Assembly (NCBI GenBank): GCA_030593665.1
Contig: JAUVGS010000034.1
Span: forward strand, 1 to 9,799
Direction: 5' to 3'
Length of the DNA: 9,799 nucleotides
From: Chitinivibrionales bacterium
GTDB taxonomy: Bacteria > Fibrobacterota > Chitinivibrionia > Chitinivibrionales > JANQEN01
Shown: positions 1-5,916 of the stretch, one piece after another
Position numbering within the stretch: position 1 is the stretch's first letter
How the letters are laid out: every line of letters begins with the position of its first letter
The notes under the pieces: generated by a model
Databases searched by the model: none
What the model was told of the DNA's origin: nothing
The model's input: only the letters and a program-made list of their open reading frames with translations
Program-made: the position numbers and the translations under genes

Positions 1-28
1 TGCCTTGTGCAGCATCTATGCACAGCGA

Positions 29-1201
29 ATGGCATCACAGAAAGCTGATAAAAAAGTATTTAAAAAAGTAAAAATTACATCCCCCGTGAGGGTACTGGTA
101 TTCAATCCCGGTTCAACCTCAATCAAACTTGCGCTCTTTGAAAATGAACACCCGATTAAAGAAAAAGAAATACGATATACCATTCCCCTGTTGAAAACAC
201 CGGATGAAATGCATACCGCTATTGATAAAATAGTGGCGCTTATATATAAAACGCTCGACACATGGGGTTCCGGTACCATTGATGTGGTGGCGGCCCGTGG
301 AGGCTTCCTGCCGCGACCGCCAGGAAAACTGGCTGGCGGAACCTATGTTATTGCCCGGAAACAGAGAGGCAAGATTCGCATAGACACCACTCTGGTATCC
401 GCTATTATGTCCGCACCAGAAAAATGGCACGCCAGTAATGTCGGTATTCCCGTTGCCGCGAAATTAGCTGAACAGTTGCGTATATCAGCCTACACGGTAG
501 ATCCGGTGATCGTTGATGAGTTTACCCCTGAAGCTGAACTGTCCGGGCATACCGCGATAACGCGCCGGAGTACTTCACATGCGCTCAGTGTACGGGCTGC
601 GGCCAAGAAAGCAGCCGGGATTATTAACCGGCCGCTTGAGGATATTAACCTTATTGTGGCCCATATGGGTGGTGGTATTACTGTAGCGGCGGTCAAGCAG
701 GGAAAGATAATTGATAATAATATTGCCCTGCTCGGTGAAGGGCCTTTTACACCACAGCGTGCCGGCGGACTGCCTACGGACGGTCTTATTGATCTCTGTT
801 ACTCCGGTCGATTTACTCGCGAAGAGCTTATCACAGAACTGACCAAACAGGGAGGCCTGCAGTCCTACCTCGGTGAGTACCGTATGGAACTCCTTGAGAA
901 AAAAATCGCTCGGGGAGATACAAAAACAGAAGCGGTAATCAGGGCAATGGTATATCAAATCGCCAAGGAAATTGGCGCACAGTTTGTTGCTGTTGAATGT
1001 GATGTGGAAGCGATTGTACTCACCGGTGGACTGGTTCGTAGTAAGTTTATTCGTCATGCGTTACGCCGCCGCATCACACGGCTGGCGCCGGTACTTATTT
1101 TTGAAGAATCGCTTGAGATGGCTGCCCTGGCTTCCGGCACGCTCGATATAATATCCGGGCGAGTCATACCACTTCGTTACCGAAAAGTAAAGAGTACATA
1201 A
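29..1201 (+). CDS. buk: Butyrate kinase (acetate/butyrate kinase family)
   Basis: ASKHA-fold cytoplasmic kinase interconverting butyryl-phosphate + ADP and butyrate + ATP, the last step of the Ptb-Buk route. Seen from the ATG at 29: the N-terminal phosphate loop FNPGSTSIKLALF (about residues 25-37), the ARGGFLPRP motif, the VDPVIVDEF segment, the HMGGG glycine-rich loop, GEGPFTPQRAGGLPT, and VLTGGL plus the SLEMAALASGTL C-terminal helix. These match butyrate kinase rather than acetate kinase. The length of 390 aa exceeds the usual ~355 because about 19 Lys-rich residues precede the conserved start. The frame is open to the left edge. TTG at 5, ATG at 29 and GTG at 86 are all possible starts; none has a good Shine-Dalgarno, and GTG 86 would give the family-typical N-terminus, so the start is unresolved. 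It is probably co-transcribed with the ACT-domain gene 21 nt downstream. A phosphate butyryltransferase gene might lie just upstream, outside the window. Confidence 0.9.
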   Translation: MASQKADKKVFKKVKITSPVRVLVFNPGSTSIKLALFENEHPIKEKEIRYTIPLLKTPDEMHTAIDKIVALIYKTLDTWGSGTIDVVAARGGFLPRPPGKLAGGTYVIARKQRGKIRIDTTLVSAIMSAPEKWHASNVGIPVAAKLAEQLRISAYTVDPVIVDEFTPEAELSGHTAITRRSTSHALSVRAAAKKAAGIINRPLEDINLIVAHMGGGITVAAVKQGKIIDNNIALLGEGPFTPQRAGGLPTDGLIDLCYSGRFTREELITELTKQGGLQSYLGEYRMELLEKKIARGDTKTEAVIRAMVYQIAKEIGAQFVAVECDVEAIVLTGGLVRSKFIRHALRRRITRLAPVLIFEESLEMAALASGTLDIISGRVIPLRYRKVKST

Positions 1202-1222
1202 CATACTCCGGAGATTATCACC

Positions 1223-1726
1223 ATGAATAAAAAAAAAGACATTAGTAAAAGTAAAAAATACCACTGGGTATTCCGTGTGCATCTTCTTGACCGTTCCGGC
1301 GCTCTCACCAGTATCGCGTCTGCTTTCAGCAATGAAGGCATAAATATCAGCACCATCGTCGGCCATGGGATCGAAGAAAAAGCTGCGGTTGAAGGGAGTG
1401 TGGTTATAACGTTTTATTGCAGCAGTCAAGATAAGGATGTCATGGTTCGCAAAATCAAACGGTTGAGCAAGGTGATCAATCTGGAAGAACGTCCCTATGA
1501 TTCGCATACACTGAGAAAATCAGTTATCATGCTGACGAGTCGGAAACTGCAACCGCCCGATGTTGCCGGTAAAGAATCCTTTTTAATCTGTGAACCGGTG
1601 AATAGCGATTCAAATAGCTGGACCTATTTTCTTGCGGGATCACCGAGTGATCTTGATCCGGTGCTGCGCAAACTGGAGACCAGCGGTATAGTGAAGGATA
1701 TTGTCTATTCTATCGTGAGTCTGTAG
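1223..1726 (+). CDS. ACT-domain regulatory protein
   Basis: Small cytoplasmic protein (167 aa). Residues about 16-86 form a recognisable ACT domain, starting with a beta strand (VFRVHLLDRSG) and the loop DRSGALTSIASAF, where the Gly at the strand-helix turn is present. This half resembles the N-terminal ACT domain of acetolactate synthase small subunits and glycine-cleavage-type ACT repressors. Residues about 98-166 look like a second, weaker ACT-like half ending in GIVKDIVYSIVSL. There is no DNA-binding or catalytic domain. ACT domains bind small ligands, often amino acids, and regulate partner enzymes; the ligand here cannot be read from the sequence. GGAG at 1210-1213 lies 9 nt before the ATG, which supports this start. 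The 21-nt gap to the butyrate kinase gene suggests one operon and hence a possible regulatory link, but that is inference. Confidence 0.75.
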   Translation: MNKKKDISKSKKYHWVFRVHLLDRSGALTSIASAFSNEGINISTIVGHGIEEKAAVEGSVVITFYCSSQDKDVMVRKIKRLSKVINLEERPYDSHTLRKSVIMLTSRKLQPPDVAGKESFLICEPVNSDSNSWTYFLAGSPSDLDPVLRKLETSGIVKDIVYSIVSL

Positions 1727-1754
1727 CTGCAACAGGACATACGATACATATCTC

Positions 1755-1767
1755 GTCCCTGTGGGAC
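1755..1767 (+). terminator. Weak hairpin after ACT gene, possible terminator
   Basis: GTCCC, TGT loop, GGGAC forms a 5-bp GC-rich stem about 30 nt after the ACT gene stop codon. The sequence that follows is T-rich but has no clean T-run, so termination here is only a possibility. Confidence 0.25.
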
Positions 1768-1844
1768 TGTGTTAATTTGTTGGTGAATTTGTATTCTATG
1801 AATATTACGTTCCTAACCCAGATAAACTGGATAAGTACCTTCAC

Positions 1845-1883
1845 GAAATAATTTTCTGCCAAAAAATGGCAGAAAATTGTTTC
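1845..1883. promoter_or_regulatory. Long dyad upstream of HTH-cupin gene
   Basis: AATTTTCTGCCA (1850-1861), five A residues, then TGGCAGAAAATT (1867-1878) is a perfect 12-bp inverted repeat. After one T/G position it extends by GAAA/TTTC to 17 pairs. It ends 46 bp before the ATG of the HTH-cupin gene. There is no T-run after it on the + strand, so it is a poor intrinsic terminator for the ACT gene. A site for autoregulation by the adjacent repressor is plausible, because XRE regulators commonly bind dyads near their own promoters. That role is inferred. Confidence 0.5.
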
Positions 1884-1929
1884 TAAGGCACTAACGGAAC
1901 GGTTCTGTAGATAATAAAAAGGAGAGCAC

Positions 1930-2484
1930 ATGGCAAAAATTGATACCTTCTCCGAAAAAATGAAAAAGCTGCGCTTGAAAAAGAAAGTCAGCCTTGAAAA
2001 ACTCGCAAAAGAAACCGGGTATTCTGAAAAATATCTAGTCCGGATTGAAAACAACGAGGTACACGCCCCGGTATCGGTTATCTTCTCCGTTTCGCAGGCG
2101 CTGTCTATTGCGTCTGAAAACTTCCTGTTAACGAAGGAAGAAAAGAAGAGCCGGCGTACAGTGATCAAACAGAGAAAGGAAAGTTTCAGGAAACGGGCTG
2201 AAAATTATTCCTACCTGGTACTGACTCCGCAGGGAACGAAAAAACATCTCAATGCATTCAAAGTTACTATTGAACCGCAGCAGGAACACACCATGGTTGA
2301 GTATCACCATCCCGGCGAGGAATTTATATATGTCCTTTCAGGAAATCTGAAATTAAAGGTCGGCAGAAACACCTATACACTTAAACAGAATGAGAGTATG
2401 CACTTTGACTCCTCAAAAATGCATAAGCTCTGGAATACCACAAAAAAAAACACGGTCATACTTGTCGCAACCTATTCGCCGTAA
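1930..2484 (+). CDS. XRE-family HTH transcriptional regulator with cupin domain
   Basis: DNA-binding regulator (184 aa). Residues about 8-65 are an XRE/Cro-type helix-turn-helix (MKKLRLKKKVSLEKLAKETG, then YSEKYLVRIENNEVHAPV). Residues about 108-182 are a cupin_2 barrel. Cupin motif 1 reads YHHPGEEFIYVLSG with H126, H127 and E131; motif 2 has H165 and N169, so the metal/ligand site looks intact. A basic linker (residues 68-90) joins the two. This architecture is known in regulators that sense a small metabolite in the cupin. GGAG at 1921-1924, 5 nt before the ATG, fixes the start. The acyl-CoA dehydrogenase gene starts 31 nt downstream, so the two are probably co-transcribed and the regulator may control fatty-acyl or butyrate metabolism; the effector is unknown. 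The dyad at 1845-1883 is a candidate operator. Confidence 0.88.
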   Translation: MAKIDTFSEKMKKLRLKKKVSLEKLAKETGYSEKYLVRIENNEVHAPVSVIFSVSQALSIASENFLLTKEEKKSRRTVIKQRKESFRKRAENYSYLVLTPQGTKKHLNAFKVTIEPQQEHTMVEYHHPGEEFIYVLSGNLKLKVGRNTYTLKQNESMHFDSSKMHKLWNTTKKNTVILVATYSP

Positions 2485-2515
2485 CACCTGACTGTACGGT
2501 CGCAAAGGAGTATCT

Positions 2516-3655
2516 ATGGATTTTGAGCTAAGCCAGGAACAGCAGCTTATCCAGCTTATGGCCAGAGATTTTGCAAAAGATAAAATCAACCCTTATGCGT
2601 TACAGTGGGATAAGGACAAGCATTTTCCTGCTGACGTAATAAAGGAAATGGGTGCCTTAGGCTTTTTGGGGATGATGATTCCTGAGAGTTACGGCGGCAG
2701 TGAAACCGGCGCATTAACCTACTGCCTTGCCATGCAGGAAATTTCCTATGCGGATGCGGGTATCGGTGTTACCATGTCCGTCGCGAACCTTTCATGCGAG
2801 CCTATTCTCAAGTATGGCAACGAATCGCAGAAGATTAAATACCTTGTTCCCATGGCGAGCGGCGAGAAACTCGGCGCGTTCTGCATCACCGAGCCAGGAT
2901 ACGGAAGTGATGCGGGAAATGTATCGACCCGGGCAAAGCTGAAAGGTGACAACTATGTTATAAACGGCACTAAAGTATTTATCACCAATGGAAAATACGC
3001 TGATGTTTATATCGTCATGGCCCGCACTGAAGACGGGGGCGGCAGCCGTGGTATATCCGCATTTATCGTTGAAAAAGGGTTCCCCGGATTTTCAATAGGT
3101 ACCATTGAAGATAAAATGGGGTTGCGCTCATCAATCACCACTGAAGTAGTTCTTGATGACTGCACTGTCCCCAAAAAAAATCTCCTTGGTAAAGAGGGTG
3201 ACGGATTTAAAATTGCCATGAGCGCACTCGATTCCGGCAGAATCGGTATTGCGTCCCAGTCAATCGGTATCGCGCGTGCCGCGCTTGATGAAGCCAGGGA
3301 ATACGCGTCAAACCGGCGACAATTCGGAAAAACACTTTCAGGATTCCAGGCAATACAATGGATGATTGCTGACATGGCAACCTGCATCAACGCAGCCCAT
3401 CACATGACACTGCATGCCGCATACCTGAAAGACAATAATAAAAAATTAACCAAAGAAGCGGCCATGGCAAAACTCTTCGCTTCCGAAAGCCTGAATAAAA
3501 CAGTATATAAGGCACTTCAAATCTTCGGGGGTTATGGCTATATGAAAGAGTATAAAATTGAAAAACTCTACCGGGATGCGCGGGTGACTACGATATATGA
3601 AGGCACCAGTGAGATACAGAGAATTGTTATTGCACGGGAGACGTTGCGGGAGTAA
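2516..3655 (+). CDS. Acyl-CoA dehydrogenase, butyryl-CoA dehydrogenase type
   Basis: FAD-dependent enzyme (379 aa, normal family length) that interconverts a short-chain acyl-CoA and its 2-enoyl-CoA, passing electrons to an electron-transfer flavoprotein. Seen in order: the N-terminal helical domain (1-115), the beta domain with the family signature [14 protein letters not shown] (123-136) and FITNGK (155-160), and the C-terminal helical domain with [16 protein letters not shown] (266-281) and the second signature [11 protein letters not shown] (336-346). The catalytic base is the Glu of IYEGTSEIQ (E362), at the position of Glu368 in short-chain acyl-CoA dehydrogenase. AAGGAG at 2505-2510, 5 nt before the ATG, supports the start. 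With butyrate kinase nearby, butanoyl-CoA/crotonyl-CoA is the likely substrate, although branched or other short-chain substrates cannot be excluded. No etfAB genes are visible in the window. No clear terminator follows. Confidence 0.92.
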   Translation: MDFELSQEQQLIQLMARDFAKDKINPYALQWDKDKHFPADVIKEMGALGFLGMMIPESYGGSETGALTYCLAMQEISYADAGIGVTMSVANLSCEPILKYGNESQKIKYLVPMASGEKLGAFCITEPGYGSDAGNVSTRAKLKGDNYVINGTKVFITNGKYADVYIVMARTEDGGGSRGISAFIVEKGFPGFSIGTIEDKMGLRSSITTEVVLDDCTVPKKNLLGKEGDGFKIAMSALDSGRIGIASQSIGIARAALDEAREYASNRRQFGKTLSGFQAIQWMIADMATCINAAHHMTLHAAYLKDNNKKLTKEAAMAKLFASESLNKTVYKALQIFGGYGYMKEYKIEKLYRDARVTTIYEGTSEIQRIVIARETLRE

Positions 3656-3931
3656 ATTTTGCCATAAAGACTCGGAGACACGAAGAAAGAAGGAGGGAGA
3701 GGGAGAGGGTAATAAATAGAGATTGACGAATGGCGATTAGCGAATAGTGATTTTAGAAATAAAATGCCACTCTTACAGAAATGATGGAATACTGCTTCCA
3801 AATCGTTCACAAAAAAGAGCCGAGGACGAGGACGAGCAGGAAGGACGAGAACGATTTTTAAATTCTTTAGTCCGTTACCTTAACCTAAAACCGAAACGGG
3901 CATCGTTACCCTAACCCTTACCGCTTTTCTT
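3656..3931. other. Low-complexity intergenic spacer
   Basis: No gene is seen in this spacer. It has a 28-nt uninterrupted purine run (3682-3709), a GATTAGCGAATAGTGATT-like short repeat stretch (about 3722-3755), a second purine-rich repetitive run built on GAGGAC/GACGAG (3821-3853), and two degenerate copies of CGTTACCNTAACC (3873-3886 and 3904-3918). It separates convergent genes, the acyl-CoA dehydrogenase (+) and the GNAT gene (-). No good bidirectional terminator hairpin was found. Confidence 0.6.
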
Positions 3932-4429
3932 CTACTTTTTTATATACTTAACCTGCAACGAAACAGTACACTTCCCCTCTTCAGTTTCCTGCCTGCCCAC
4001 TTCCTGAAATCCATAGTTTGCATGAAACATCCGGGATATTTCATTGGGTGGGCGGAGATTGTATTCACAAGTTACTATTCCCAGTTGTTGCTCCTTTACA
4101 TAAGCGGCCATGGCATCGTAAAACGCGGTTCCCACGCACTTTCTTCGATACTCTGCCAATACTACAATTCTATCGATATATAAAAAATGCTCATACTCCC
4201 GTTTGAAATACAGAAAATTCGGGCTGTCATAATCCGCGTCCGGGGTAAAGGCAATTATAAAACCGGCAAGTGTGTTATCTGCTTCCGCTACTTTGAAACA
4301 GGCTGCTTCGTTATAGAGGTGCTGCATACATTCAAATGATATCGAACCCAGGTGCGGAGTATTCGCCTGGTTTACCTCATGTAAATATTCAAGTTCTTCT
4401 GATTTCACATCACGGATGCTGATATTCAT
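3932..4429 (-). CDS. GNAT-family N-acetyltransferase (COG3818-like)
   Basis: Acetyl-CoA-dependent N-acetyltransferase, 165 aa. Motif A is FLYIDRIVVLAEYRRKCVGT (residues 82-101) with the pyrophosphate-binding loop R-R-K-C-V-G-T; the middle glycine usual in this loop (R-x-K-G-V-G) is a cysteine here. It is followed by CEYNLRPPNEISRMFHANYG (121-140) and GFQEVGRQ, a combination typical of the COG3818 group of predicted acetyltransferases. The acceptor substrate is unknown for that group. The start is supported by a GAGG on the minus strand (plus-strand 4440-4443) 10 nt before the ATG. The gene stands alone, convergent with the acyl-CoA dehydrogenase gene, and has repeat-rich DNA upstream. TATAAT on the minus strand (plus-strand 4483-4488) is a possible -10 box without a convincing -35. 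Confidence 0.88.
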   Translation of the reverse strand: MNISIRDVKSEELEYLHEVNQANTPHLGSISFECMQHLYNEAACFKVAEADNTLAGFIIAFTPDADYDSPNFLYFKREYEHFLYIDRIVVLAEYRRKCVGTAFYDAMAAYVKEQQLGIVTCEYNLRPPNEISRMFHANYGFQEVGRQETEEGKCTVSLQVKYIKK

Positions 4430-4540
4430 ATATAAAAATCCTCTCTATAATAAGAAAATAACCGAAGTGTTGGAGAAGTAAAATTATAAGGAAAACTCAT
4501 TTCTCCATTACTCCACCATATCTAAAATTATTCATCTCTT

Positions 4541-4668
4541 GTAACTACTCAGGTGGTGTAACATTCTTAGCGTCATTGCGAGCGTAGCGAAGCAATCTCA
4601 TCTTTTCGAATGCAGGAGATTGCTGCGCTCGCAATGACGCTTTATGCGAAGAATACCTGAGTAGTTAC
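4541..4668. mobile_element. MITE-like element with 14-bp TIRs and 8-bp target duplication
   Basis: The 128-bp element has perfect 14-bp terminal inverted repeats: GTAACTACTCAGGT at 4541-4554 and ACCTGAGTAGTTAC at 4655-4668. It is bounded exactly by an 8-bp direct repeat, CATCTCTT at 4533-4540 and 4669-4676, as expected of a target-site duplication. It has no coding capacity, so it would depend on a transposase elsewhere. Inside, ATTCTT is shared by both arms, and a central palindrome follows: a 16-bp arm pair at 4569-4584/4626-4641 and a 9-bp pair at 4591-4599/4616-4624. The whole element can fold into one long hairpin. The transposase family cannot be named from the ends alone. Confidence 0.82.
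4569..4641. repeat. TCATTGCGAG-type dispersed palindrome
   Basis: AGCGTCATTGCGAGCG (4569-4584) pairs perfectly with 4626-4641, and AGCAATCTC (4591-4599) with GAGATTGCT (4616-4624). Palindromes with the TCATTGCGAG...AGCAATCTC signature occur as dispersed intergenic repeats in many unrelated bacterial genomes. Here it forms the core of the element bounded by the 14-bp inverted repeats. Confidence 0.75.
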
Positions 4669-4692
4669 CATCTCTTACAAAATAGTCAATTA

Positions 4693-4736
4693 CCACCACC
4701 ATAGGTGGTGGCTTGAAAAGTGCATCTAAAAGATGC
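4693..4736. repeat. Twin hairpins, possible IS200/IS605-like end
   Basis: CCACCACC (4693-4700), ATA, GGTGGTGG (4704-4711) is a perfect 8-bp hairpin. It is followed by CTTGAAAAG and a second hairpin, GCATCT (4722-4727), AAA, AGATGC (4731-4736). A stable hairpin followed by GCTTGAA is a pattern seen at ends of IS200/IS605-family elements and their non-autonomous derivatives. No transposase is present. Together with the hairpin at 5006-5023 it could bound a ~330-bp remnant; this is tentative. Confidence 0.4.
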
Positions 4737-4788
4737 GCTAACATTTGTCACATTGTCAAAATGACATTTACACCAAAACGATCTTTTA

Positions 4789-4956
4789 AACCTTATTTAA
4801 AATTCCGAAACCTTAGTAACCATAAGTTACACCCGGAATTCCAACCTTATTACATTATTCTCAACACAAGCAAAACGGAGAGAACAAAATAAGGTAATAA
4901 TTTATATGCATGGGTTATTCGGCATTACCAAGGTGCTAAAAAACGAAAATAAGGTT
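4789..4956. repeat. Nested inverted repeats in AT-rich spacer
   Basis: AACCTTATTT (about 4789-4798) is the reverse complement of AAATAAGGTT at 4947-4956. Inside, AATTCCG (4801-4807) pairs with CGGAATT (4834-4840), enclosing GTAAC (4816-4820) and GTTAC (4826-4830). No gene is associated. These may be internal structure of a decayed element or simply AT-rich coincidence. Confidence 0.35.
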
Positions 4957-5005
4957 AAAAATTAAAGATAAAAATGATTACTTCACGGTAGAACCTTTTG
5001 ATTGT

Positions 5006-5023
5006 ACTACTTCCAGAGGTAGT
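5006..5023. repeat. Hairpin ACTACTTC/GAGGTAGT
   Basis: An 8-bp stem with one G-T wobble around a very short CA loop, followed by GGTTTTATATATAAA. It resembles the hairpin at 4693-4711 in sequence (GGTRGTGG on the right arm), so the two may mark opposite ends of one hairpin-bounded element. Confidence 0.35.
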
Positions 5024-5288
5024 GGTTTTATATATAAATTAAAATTATACTCCCATAGTGTAGTGCCTTTTTTTAAAAAGTGCGGCTCTGTGCGAAAAAA
5101 AACTGTCCTGTCTGAATTGCCACCATTCCCGAATTAAAATAAATATATCTGCGCAAAACCAAAATTCCACTTGCCCCCTCCTCCTTTTATATTAAATTCT
5201 AATTGGATATTTTATCACCGGAATTGTCGTCACACACAACTATCACACTTTTTTCCTGCGACACAATTCCAACCATAAGATTTTTCGC

Positions 5289-5317
5289 TTGTTTCAGATA
5301 CCAACGAATTTTATATA
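5289..5317 (+). promoter_or_regulatory. Candidate promoter for the surface-protein gene
   Basis: TTGTTT (5289-5294), a 17-bp spacer and TATATA (5312-5317) have sigma70-like spacing but weak matches. The site lies about 65 bp before the ATG at 5383. Low confidence in AT-rich DNA. Confidence 0.22.
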
Positions 5318-5370
5318 GATACTTCGTACGGCACGCTGATATGCGTGTAGTACTCACACCTCTTCCAACA

Positions 5371-5375
5371 GGGAG
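5371..5375 (+). promoter_or_regulatory. Shine-Dalgarno deciding the start at 5383
   Basis: GGGAG with a 7-nt spacer precedes ATG 5383, which is immediately followed by a signal peptide. This rules out the 60-codon upstream extension to a TTG at 5203. Confidence 0.7.
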
Positions 5376-5382
5376 TTTGCTT

Positions 5383-5916
5383 ATGAAGAACCTGTTCTCT
5401 CTTTACGTTACCATTATGGTGTTATCATCCGCGCATATCTTCGCGGAAACCGTAACAATCTCCGCTGACCGGTACCGTTTGAAAATCGATAACAATGTTG
5501 AGGCCGAAGCGCTGAAGGTGCCTGCTTCGGATGTAACAACGACACTGCCGGCAGGTATGTATGTGCGGTGGACGCTTTGGGATGAGGAAATACTATGCGA
5601 TTTTAATGTCTCTTCAATACCGCAAAATGCCGAGATAACGAGAGTTGATTTTGAATATAACGTACAAAGTATTACAGGACCTTCCGTGCTGACTTCGGTT
5701 AAAATATACAGAAACACACGGGAATGGTCAGGTATTCCGAAATATAACCACTTCACCTATACCCCATGGCCGCAGGAGGATATCCTGTTTCAGGAAAATG
5801 ATATTTCAACGGGAATACGCACAGTCACCGCAAGTGGAAATTTCAAAAATCTTGTACAGGGATGGGTCACCGCCCCCTCTTCGAATAAAGGGATAATCCT
5901 CACTAACGCGGGATAA
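5383..5916 (+). CDS. Secreted DNRLRE-domain protein, 5' part of an interrupted gene
   Basis: 177 aa. Residues 1-21 are a Sec signal peptide (MKNLFSLYVTIMVLSSAHIFA, cleavage likely after Ala21), so the product is exported. Residues about 22-177 match a DNRLRE/CBM96-like beta-sandwich: YVRWTLWDEEILCDFNVSSI (strand pattern R-x-L-x-F-D), the VKIYRNTREWSG segment, and VQGWVTAPSSNKGIIL near the end. These domains occur in large surface or polysaccharide-associated proteins. The ORF stops at TAA 5914, right where the domain should run into its final strands. Those missing strands (GTNNPAHYTYRIDVS, then TVKIIVEY) are encoded 118 nt further on in another frame at 6032-6103. This is therefore the front portion of a gene whose remainder is 6032-8971. 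Unless the insert is skipped during expression, the product is a truncated, probably non-functional secreted fragment. Confidence 0.75.
   Translation: MKNLFSLYVTIMVLSSAHIFAETVTISADRYRLKIDNNVEAEALKVPASDVTTTLPAGMYVRWTLWDEEILCDFNVSSIPQNAEITRVDFEYNVQSITGPSVLTSVKIYRNTREWSGIPKYNHFTYTPWPQEDILFQENDISTGIRTVTASGNFKNLVQGWVTAPSSNKGIILTNAG

Larger units (their letters stand above)
4430..5382. other. Gene-free, repeat-rich intergenic region
   Basis: No credible gene on either strand; the short reading frames here lack a ribosome binding site and recognisable protein. The region contains a MITE-like element (4541-4668), several compact hairpins (4693-4711, 4722-4736, 4801-4840, 5006-5023), A+T-rich sequence, a pyrimidine-rich tract near 5175-5190, and the upstream region of the signal-peptide gene that starts at 5383. 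Confidence 0.7.

Noticed and set aside
575..1057. 160-codon open frame on the minus strand inside butyrate kinase
   Set aside because: It lies wholly antisense to a strongly conserved gene and its translation shows no recognisable domain; it is a shadow of the coding strand.
3904..3918. CCCTAACCCTTA resembling telomeric repeats
   Set aside because: Only one or two degenerate units are present in an otherwise bacterial gene context, so this is low-complexity sequence.
4541..4668. CRISPR repeat or intrinsic terminator
   Set aside because: There is a single unit with no spacer periodicity, and the terminal inverted repeats with flanking 8-bp duplication fit a transposable element better.
5067..5080. 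CTTTTTTTAAAAAG as a terminator hairpin
   Set aside because: The stem is only A-T pairs and no gene ends nearby that would need it.
5102..5135. CTGTCCTGTCTGAATT as a remnant of a REP/RAYT-type repeat
   Set aside because: It vaguely resembles such intergenic repeats, but there is no palindrome or second copy in the window to support it.
5203..5382. 60-codon N-terminal extension of the DNRLRE gene from a TTG
   Set aside because: The extension lacks a ribosome binding site, and it would bury the clear signal peptide that begins at ATG 5383 behind a GGGAG.
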